DNA of 11,168 bases, from positions 1-11,168 of the forward strand of contig DATGUV010000097.1 of NCBI GenBank assembly GCA_035301025.1, read 5' to 3'. Source of the stretch: CALAMD01 sp035301025 (GTDB lineage Bacteria; Bacillota; Bacilli; Bacillales; Amphibacillaceae). A program made the position numbers and the translations under genes. The notes under the pieces were generated by a model, which was given only the letters and a program-made list of their open reading frames with translations, was not told the DNA's origin and searched no databases. Each line of letters begins with the position of its first letter. The stretch's first letter is position 1. Positions 6,732 to 11,168 of the stretch are shown piece after piece.

Positions 6732-8764
6732 CACCTTCTACAGAAAAGCGTTTATTTACGTATGCATGGGCGCAAAAAAATTGGATCTTACTCGGTTTTG
6801 CCTGCTTAGTTGTTGCAGTTATTTTAGAATTGGCTGGCCCCTTCATCGCTAAAATTGTAATTGATGACCACATTTTAGGTGTGGAAGGTACATGGGTGGA
6901 AGTAGAAGAAGAGGATCGAATGACTGCATCCTACAAGGGGAAATTATATAAGCGGGAAGACCGTGTGAACTCTGACATGATAACCGGCGAGCACATAACA
7001 TTGCTTCAAATAGGATTGTCATACTATATCGTTTCAGAGGATGTACCATTACAAGGGAAACGTAATGTATCTAACGGAACTATTGAAATCACTCAAAATG
7101 ATCAGGTCATTACAGTTGATGCGGATGCTTTATCTCTTCCACAAATGGCTTCCTTTTTTAATCCTGAGAAACGACCTATTCTACTACTATTAGGATTGTA
7201 CATGATATTTTTAGTAATCGCAGGGTTGTTTCAATTTTTGCAAACGTATATTTTACAAAAATCATCCAATAAAATTGTTCAAACGATGCGCAATGACGTG
7301 TTTACACATACACAAAAACTTCCAATGGATTATTATGTACACACACCTGCTGGTAGTATTGTATCAAGAATTACAAATGATACCGAAGCGATTCGTGATT
7401 TATATGAACGTGTGTTATCCATTATTTTAACGAGTATTATTTACATGACAGGTATTTTTGTTGCACTATTTATATTAGATCCAACTCTTGCTCTTGTGTG
7501 CTTATTTGTTATTCCTCTTATTTATGGATGGATGCAATTGTATAAACATTTTGGTTCAAAATATAACACTGTCATTCGTTCAACAATCAGTAAGATCAAT
7601 GGAAAAATCAATGAATCCATTCAAGGAATGTCTGTTATCCAAGCGTTTAAGCAAGAGAAGCAAGTAAGTGATGCATTTGAAGAAATGAATGAACGACATT
7701 TTACGTATCAACGTAAACTTGTAAAGTTAAGTGCATTTACATCTTACAACTTAGTGACGTTCTTTCGGAATATCACTTTCGTAGCTTTTATTTGGTATTT
7801 TGGTTCACGCGCACTAGATGTACCTGGAGTTATTTCAATTGGAGTGCTTTACGCATTTGTAGATTATATTACGAGATTGTTTGAGCCGGTAGTGGATATT
7901 GTGAACCAACTTCCGTTAATCGAGCAAGCACGTGTTGCTGGGAGACGGATATTTACATTGATGGATCGTGACACGGAAGAGGTAGATCACCAAACGATCC
8001 AGAAATATGAAGGAAAAGTGGAATTTGAAGATATCACATTTTCTTACGATGGGAAACAAGATGTGCTAAAAGGTATTTCATTTGTTATAGAGCCTGGTGA
8101 AACAGCAGCATTTGTAGGGCATACGGGATCAGGGAAAAGTACGATTATGAACTTGTTATTCCGTTTTTACGACCCTCAGCATGGTGGCATTCGGATAGAT
8201 GGTAAATCTACTCAACAAATGTCTCGTCAACAGGTTCGTAGTCATATGGGAATTGTTTTACAAGATCCTTTTCTTTTTTCAGGAACCATATTATCGAACG
8301 TAACAATGAATGATCCTCGTGTTTCTAAAGAGCAAGCTATTGAAGCGTTACAAGCAGTTGGTGCAGATGCATTTATTAACCGATTGCCCAAAAAATATGA
8401 TGAACCGGTATCAGAGGGTGGAAGTACATTTTCTTTAGGAGAACGACAATTGCTATCCTTTGCACGGGCACTTGCTTTTGATCCAGCCATTTTAATTTTA
8501 GATGAAGCAACTGCAAATATTGATACAGAGACTGAGCAAGTGATTCAACGAGCTTTAGAGGTTGTCCAAAAAAACCGAACAACGTTAGTCATCGCCCATA
8601 GATTATCAACGATTCAACATGCGAATCACATTTTTGTCCTTGAACATGGTAGGATAAAGGAACAAGGTACACACTCATCCCTTTTGCAAAAACAAGGAAA
8701 TTATTATGAAATGTATCAGATGCAACAAGGGAAACGAGCTTTTGTGGAGCAGATGAATCGATGA
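6728..8764 (+). CDS. bmrD: Heterodimeric multidrug ABC exporter subunit, BmrD-like (catalytic half)
   Basis: A 678-residue ABC half-transporter. Membrane segments lie at about 18-46 and 150-400, and the nucleotide-binding domain at about 428-665. Walker A is G-H-T-G-S-G-K-S-T (464-472), Walker B I-L-I-L-D-E (588-593) with catalytic Glu593, and the H-loop His is 624. The signature reads F-S-L-G-E-R-Q (568-574) instead of L-S-G-G-Q. So the working ATP site pairs this Walker A/B with BmrC's intact signature, and the other site is degenerate on both sides, as in known BmrCD-type exporters. Between the first two membrane segments is an insertion of roughly 100 residues (50-148), largely hydrophilic, matching the extracellular domain known in BmrD. 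AGAGGTGA precedes the start by 7 bases. The protease gene follows after 15 bases. Confidence 0.93.
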   Translation: MTPSTEKRLFTYAWAQKNWILLGFACLVVAVILELAGPFIAKIVIDDHILGVEGTWVEVEEEDRMTASYKGKLYKREDRVNSDMITGEHITLLQIGLSYYIVSEDVPLQGKRNVSNGTIEITQNDQVITVDADALSLPQMASFFNPEKRPILLLLGLYMIFLVIAGLFQFLQTYILQKSSNKIVQTMRNDVFTHTQKLPMDYYVHTPAGSIVSRITNDTEAIRDLYERVLSIILTSIIYMTGIFVALFILDPTLALVCLFVIPLIYGWMQLYKHFGSKYNTVIRSTISKINGKINESIQGMSVIQAFKQEKQVSDAFEEMNERHFTYQRKLVKLSAFTSYNLVTFFRNITFVAFIWYFGSRALDVPGVISIGVLYAFVDYITRLFEPVVDIVNQLPLIEQARVAGRRIFTLMDRDTEEVDHQTIQKYEGKVEFEDITFSYDGKQDVLKGISFVIEPGETAAFVGHTGSGKSTIMNLLFRFYDPQHGGIRIDGKSTQQMSRQQVRSHMGIVLQDPFLFSGTILSNVTMNDPRVSKEQAIEALQAVGADAFINRLPKKYDEPVSEGGSTFSLGERQLLSFARALAFDPAILILDEATANIDTETEQVIQRALEVVQKNRTTLVIAHRLSTIQHANHIFVLEHGRIKEQGTHSSLLQKQGNYYEMYQMQQGKRAFVEQMNR

Positions 8765-8779
8765 ACGGACGTGGTGGAT

Positions 8780-9622
8780 ATGAAGGAGCCATTGAACGAT
8801 AAGACTGAAGAAGAAAATCATACTGCAGATATTATTGATGAGGATTTATATGAAGAAATTGATGATGAAGAAATGCTTTTACTCGTGCAACAAGCACGTA
8901 TTGACACACTCAAAAGAGAACGGGAGAGAAAAGAAGCTTTAAAGTCAAAGCCCCCCTTTCCTAAATGGGCGTTTTGGCTTATAGCAGTAGCTTTAGTCAT
9001 GAATGTATTTACATTCATGCCACAAAAAATCTCTATTCCTGCCATAGATTTTTTAATTGCTTCAGCAAAGTTGTCTCAAGATACTACGATTCAAACGTAT
9101 AAAGAAGCAGTTGTAACAATTGAAACAGGGGATAGTCGAGGAACTGGTTTTTCCATTCATGAAAATGGAATTATTATTACAAATCATCATGTTGTTGATG
9201 ATGCTGAAACCGTTCAAATTGGTTTTCCGGAAAATGGACTTTATGAAGCAGAAGTGATTGAGCGTTTTCCCAAAATTGATACTGCTATTTTAAAAGTAGA
9301 TGGGAGTGATCTACCGTATTTAGAGATCGATGGATCTGCAGATGTACAGCAAGGTGACCATGTGTATTTTATAGGGAATCCCCTTTCATTTAATGGTATT
9401 GCTAATGAAGGGAATGTTATCGGATATACTGAGTTATCTTCATGGGAAGATCCAGTTGGAATGATTGAAGCCCCTATCTATCGTGGAAATAGTGGAAGTC
9501 CTATTATTAATGAAGACGGGAAAGTCATTGGAGTTGTGTTTGCCACAATAAAAGATGAAGACCATGGGAAAGTAGGCTTGTATGTTCCGATTGAAGTGAT
9601 TCAATTATATTATAATAAATGA
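8780..9622 (+). CDS. Membrane-anchored trypsin/HtrA-like serine protease without PDZ domain
   Basis: A 280-residue protein. The N-terminus (1-34) is very acidic, followed by a charged helix (36-58) with R-E-R-E-R-K, a single membrane segment (about 62-79), and an extracytoplasmic trypsin-like domain (about 105-275). The triad is visible: His137 in T-N-H-H-V-V, Asp167 in K-I-D-T-A-I-L-K-V and Ser238 in G-N-S-G-S-P-I. G-T-G-F-S (121-125) and G-V-V-F-A (251-255) are also typical of the S1C/HtrA group. It ends right after the protease domain, so it lacks the PDZ domain of HtrA, HtrB and YyxA. ATG 8780 is chosen; the ribosome site is weak (GGTGG very close, or GGA 10 bases away), and in-frame GTGs at 8771 and 8774 are alternatives. 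It is the third gene of the exporter operon. Its substrate is unknown. Confidence 0.85.
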   Translation: MKEPLNDKTEEENHTADIIDEDLYEEIDDEEMLLLVQQARIDTLKRERERKEALKSKPPFPKWAFWLIAVALVMNVFTFMPQKISIPAIDFLIASAKLSQDTTIQTYKEAVVTIETGDSRGTGFSIHENGIIITNHHVVDDAETVQIGFPENGLYEAEVIERFPKIDTAILKVDGSDLPYLEIDGSADVQQGDHVYFIGNPLSFNGIANEGNVIGYTELSSWEDPVGMIEAPIYRGNSGSPIINEDGKVIGVVFATIKDEDHGKVGLYVPIEVIQLYYNK

Positions 9623-9673
9623 AGCGACTGAGCTTCCTTTAAGTATATCTTAAGGAAGACAGTCGCTTTTTTT
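9622..9673 (+). terminator. Intrinsic terminator of the exporter-protease operon
   Basis: AAGCGACTG (9622-9630) pairs exactly with CAGTCGCTT (9660-9668). An inner helix, CTTCCTTTAAG with CTTAAGGAAG, carries one bulged T, and the stem runs into seven Ts (9667-9673). It begins at the last base of the protease stop codon. It also lies at the end of the convergent YhdB-like gene; on that strand the tail is only moderately T-rich. Confidence 0.9.
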
Positions 9674-9908
9674 ACAATTGAAGTGTTTCTGTATCGATTT
9701 GTTTCATTGCATGTTCCACATAATACAATAAGTGTGTGTGATGTTTTAACACTTCATCCTCATGATCTGCGTAATGATATGCATGTAAAAAGTGTTCAAT
9801 TCGCTTGCAGAGAATATCGTCTGACGTTCGTACCATTAATACTAATAAATCATCCCATTGTCCCCACAATGTATAATACAACGCTTTATCATAATCAGGA
9901 ATATTCAT
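9672..9908 (-). CDS. YhdB-like small protein of unknown function
   Basis: A 78-residue soluble protein, M-N-I-P-D-Y-D-K-A-L-Y-Y, then W-G-Q-W-D-D-L-L-V-L-M-V-R-T (15-28) and K-R-I-E-H-F-L-H-A-Y (35-44). This pattern and the length match, from memory, the uncharacterised YhdB family of Bacillaceae; I cannot confirm it by search. The C-terminal half is His-rich (H-Y-A-D-H-E-D, H-H-T-H). No signal peptide or membrane segment is seen. A perfect AGGAGG lies 8 bases before the ATG, which strongly supports a real, well-translated gene. It is monocistronic and convergent with the protease operon, sharing the terminator region. No function is assigned to the family. Confidence 0.75.
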   Translation of the reverse strand: MNIPDYDKALYYTLWGQWDDLLVLMVRTSDDILCKRIEHFLHAYHYADHEDEVLKHHTHLLYYVEHAMKQIDTETLQL

Positions 9909-10041
9909 AATCCATTCCTCCTACCATAGCGGTATTCATCTATGAATGATTGTTGCATATGTGTGTAGTTTGTACGAAAGAATGTAAAATATTGCTTTGT
10001 TTTAATGGACAACTTGTAAAAAATAGCCATCAGATAAACGA

Positions 10042-10071
10042 GCATAAAAGAACAAAAAACCTCACATACTA
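10042..10071 (+). promoter_or_regulatory. Putative sigma-G (forespore) promoter for the YhcN-like gene
   Basis: GCATA (10042-10046) and CATACTA (10065-10071), separated by 18 bases, fit the B. subtilis sigma-G consensus (GHATR, 17-18 bases, CATnHTA). Transcription would begin near 10078, just before AAGGAGG (10085-10091). Sigma-F recognises related sequences and cannot be excluded. Confidence 0.6.
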
Positions 10072-10099
10072 ACATCACATAAAAAAGGAGGAAACACGC

Positions 10100-10777
10100 A
10101 TGAAAAAATTATTTTTAACAAGTACGATAGCACTTTTTATGCTCGCGGGATGTAATACAACTGGCACAGATGATGAAACTTCTCAGGAAGAAAGAAAAAA
10201 TAGAGTGGAACAAACCCGATATAATGATGGAAATATGGATAACCGAAACAAAGGAGAAAATAATCGCCGTATGACAAATGATCGGGATATGAATGAACGA
10301 AACACAGACGATCGTTATGACGTTTCAAAAGAAGCAGCAGATGCGATTACTCGTGAAATCTCAGAGGTAGATGGTGCGTACGTTATTACCATGGGGGATC
10401 GGGCATATGTTGCTGCAATGTTTGATGATGATCGATCAGGTGACACAAATGAAAGAAATAACAACCAAGCTGATCGTAATCCTAATACAAACAATAACAA
10501 TAGAGATATGACAAACGAAGATAATCGGGAACTCAACAGAACTGGTGATGGAATGCAAGAAAGCGATCAGTTAACAGACGACCTTAAAAAGCGTATTGCC
10601 GATGTTGTCCAAGATATAGATAATTCCATTAAAGATGTGTATGTCACGACGAATCCAGAGTTTTCAAATTTGGCTCGTGATTATGCAGATGATGTAGATA
10701 AAGGGGAGCCGATTGAAGGGTTTTTTGATCAAATTGGGAATATGATTGAACGCATTTTTCCACAAAACAAACGCTAA
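10100..10777 (+). CDS. YhcN/YlaJ family sporulation lipoprotein
   Basis: A 225-residue lipoprotein: signal peptide M-K-K-L-F-L-T-S-T-I, lipobox L-A-G-C with Cys18. The conserved domain is in two parts: residues 75-110 (A-D-A-I-T-R-E-I-S-E-V-D-G-A-Y-V, then R-A-Y-V-A-A-M-F-D-D) and 157-222 (L-T-D-D-L-K-K-R-I-A-D-V-V, Y-V-T-T-N-P-E-F, I-E-G-F-F-D-Q-I-G, I-F-P). These are typical of the YhcN/YlaJ family, including proteins of the spore inner membrane. Between them (111-155) and before the first part (40-72) lie low-complexity Asn/Asp/Arg/Met stretches that lengthen the protein. AAGGAGG is 8 bases before the ATG, and a sigma-G-like promoter fits forespore expression. The exact role in spores or germination is not established. 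Confidence 0.87.
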   Translation: MKKLFLTSTIALFMLAGCNTTGTDDETSQEERKNRVEQTRYNDGNMDNRNKGENNRRMTNDRDMNERNTDDRYDVSKEAADAITREISEVDGAYVITMGDRAYVAAMFDDDRSGDTNERNNNQADRNPNTNNNNRDMTNEDNRELNRTGDGMQESDQLTDDLKKRIADVVQDIDNSIKDVYVTTNPEFSNLARDYADDVDKGEPIEGFFDQIGNMIERIFPQNKR

Positions 10778-10821
10778 TATACTCGTTGCCAAAGGATGAT
10801 GCGTCTATATACGATTGTTTC

Positions 10822-10867
10822 ATAACAACACATTGCTGAAATCACAACTTCTGCAATGTGTTGTTAT
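10822..10867 (+). terminator. Perfect 15-bp hairpin after the YhcN-like gene
   Basis: ATAACAACACATTGC (10822-10836) is exactly complementary to 10853-10867, with a 16-base loop, 45 bases past the stop codon. No T-run follows. Instead a 12-base perfect palindrome, ATGCATATGCAT (10868-10879), directly abuts it. A 3'-end processing or weak termination role is inferred. The rest of 10880-11000 shows nothing I can name. Confidence 0.45.
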
Positions 10868-11029
10868 ATGCATATGCATCAATGAATCTCCCCATAAGGA
10901 TTTTTATGCTACGTTAATCCAACACTTCGATCAGGGGATGACTGGAAACTACATGTTCAAAATCATTTGGAACGGAAATTGAATATGGTAACATATAACA
11001 AGAGGGAGGAATGTACAAGGGAAGAAAAA

Positions 11030-11168
11030 GTGATTACATATATTGAAGAACATAGAGAACGATTAGTAGCAGATATGAAAAAGTTTTTATCCATCCCAAG
11101 CATTAGTACAGATCAAGTATATGAAAGTCATATGCAAGAAGCGGCTCAATTTGTGGAAGATTATTTAG
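11030..11168 (+). CDS. M20-family dipeptidase/deacylase, N-terminal fragment (3' end outside window)
   Basis: The first 46 codons are seen; the frame is still open at the window edge. I-T-Y-I-E-E-H-R-E-R-L-V-A-D-M-K-K-F-L-S-I is followed by P-S-I-S-T, then E-A-A-Q-F-V-E-D-Y-L. This matches the N-terminus of M20-type zinc metallopeptidases (ArgE/DapE/CPG2/dipeptidase group), which hydrolyse dipeptides or N-acyl amino acids; the metal-binding residues lie beyond the window. The start is uncertain: GTG 11030 has AAGGGA 7 bases upstream and gives the usual length, but the frame is open back to an ATG at 10985. A strong AGGGAGGA (11003-11010) is too far from the GTG and too close to an out-of-frame ATG (11011). 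Family call is likely, subfamily unknown. Confidence 0.7.
   Translation, partial: MITYIEEHRERLVADMKKFLSIPSISTDQVYESHMQEAAQFVEDYL

Noticed and set aside
10938..10982. 14-codon frame beginning ATG at 10938
   Set aside because: It has no spaced ribosome site and no recognisable product.
1..11168. CRISPR arrays, tRNA/rRNA genes, insertion sequences, phage genes
   Set aside because: No spaced direct repeats, cloverleaf patterns, transposase or phage motifs were seen on either strand by eye.

Overview
The window looks like chromosomal DNA from an endospore-forming, low-GC member of the Bacillaceae. Reasons: strong AGGAGG-type ribosome binding sites, a YhcN/YlaJ-type spore lipoprotein behind a good match to a sigma-G (forespore) promoter, a YtiB-type carbonic anhydrase, a YhdB-like small protein, and a BmrC/BmrD-type exporter pair. 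Several exported proteins are very acidic, which would suit a halotolerant genus, but that is only an inference. I see no rRNA, tRNA, CRISPR array, insertion sequence or prophage gene.

Layout, left to right. Bases 1-324 are the 3' end of an ABC-F ATPase gene. Bases 325-542 hold three stem-loops. A NorM-type MATE efflux pump (minus strand, 1898 to 543) and a Staphylococcus-type MurG glycosyltransferase (plus strand, 2008-3084) are divergent; their predicted -10 boxes overlap on opposite strands. A long imperfect hairpin (3117-3190) separates murG from a convergent minus-strand pair that is probably an operon: a YtiB-type beta-carbonic anhydrase (4667 to 4101), then an unrecognised acidic lipoprotein (4076 to 3210).

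The core is a plus-strand operon of three genes. A near-consensus sigma-A promoter (4769-4797) is followed by a leader of about 175 bases with competing stem-loops. Next come bmrC-like (4980-6731) and bmrD-like (6728-8764) genes, overlapping by 4 bases and encoding the two unequal halves of a heterodimeric multidrug exporter, and then a membrane-anchored trypsin/HtrA-like protease lacking a PDZ domain (8780-9622). A classical terminator (9622-9673) closes the operon. The exporter has the expected asymmetry: the BmrC half has Asp instead of the catalytic Glu, and the BmrD half has an altered signature motif and a large extracellular insertion.

The right end carries a small YhdB-like gene (minus strand), a YhcN/YlaJ-type spore lipoprotein with an Asn/Asp/Arg-rich insertion, a perfect 15-bp hairpin, and the first 46 codons of an M20-type dipeptidase cut off by the window edge.

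Most likely to be new: (1) a protease encoded in the same operon as a BmrCD-type exporter, (2) the structured exporter leader, and (3) a carbonic anhydrase whose catalytic CxDxR motif reads C-M-E-S-R.
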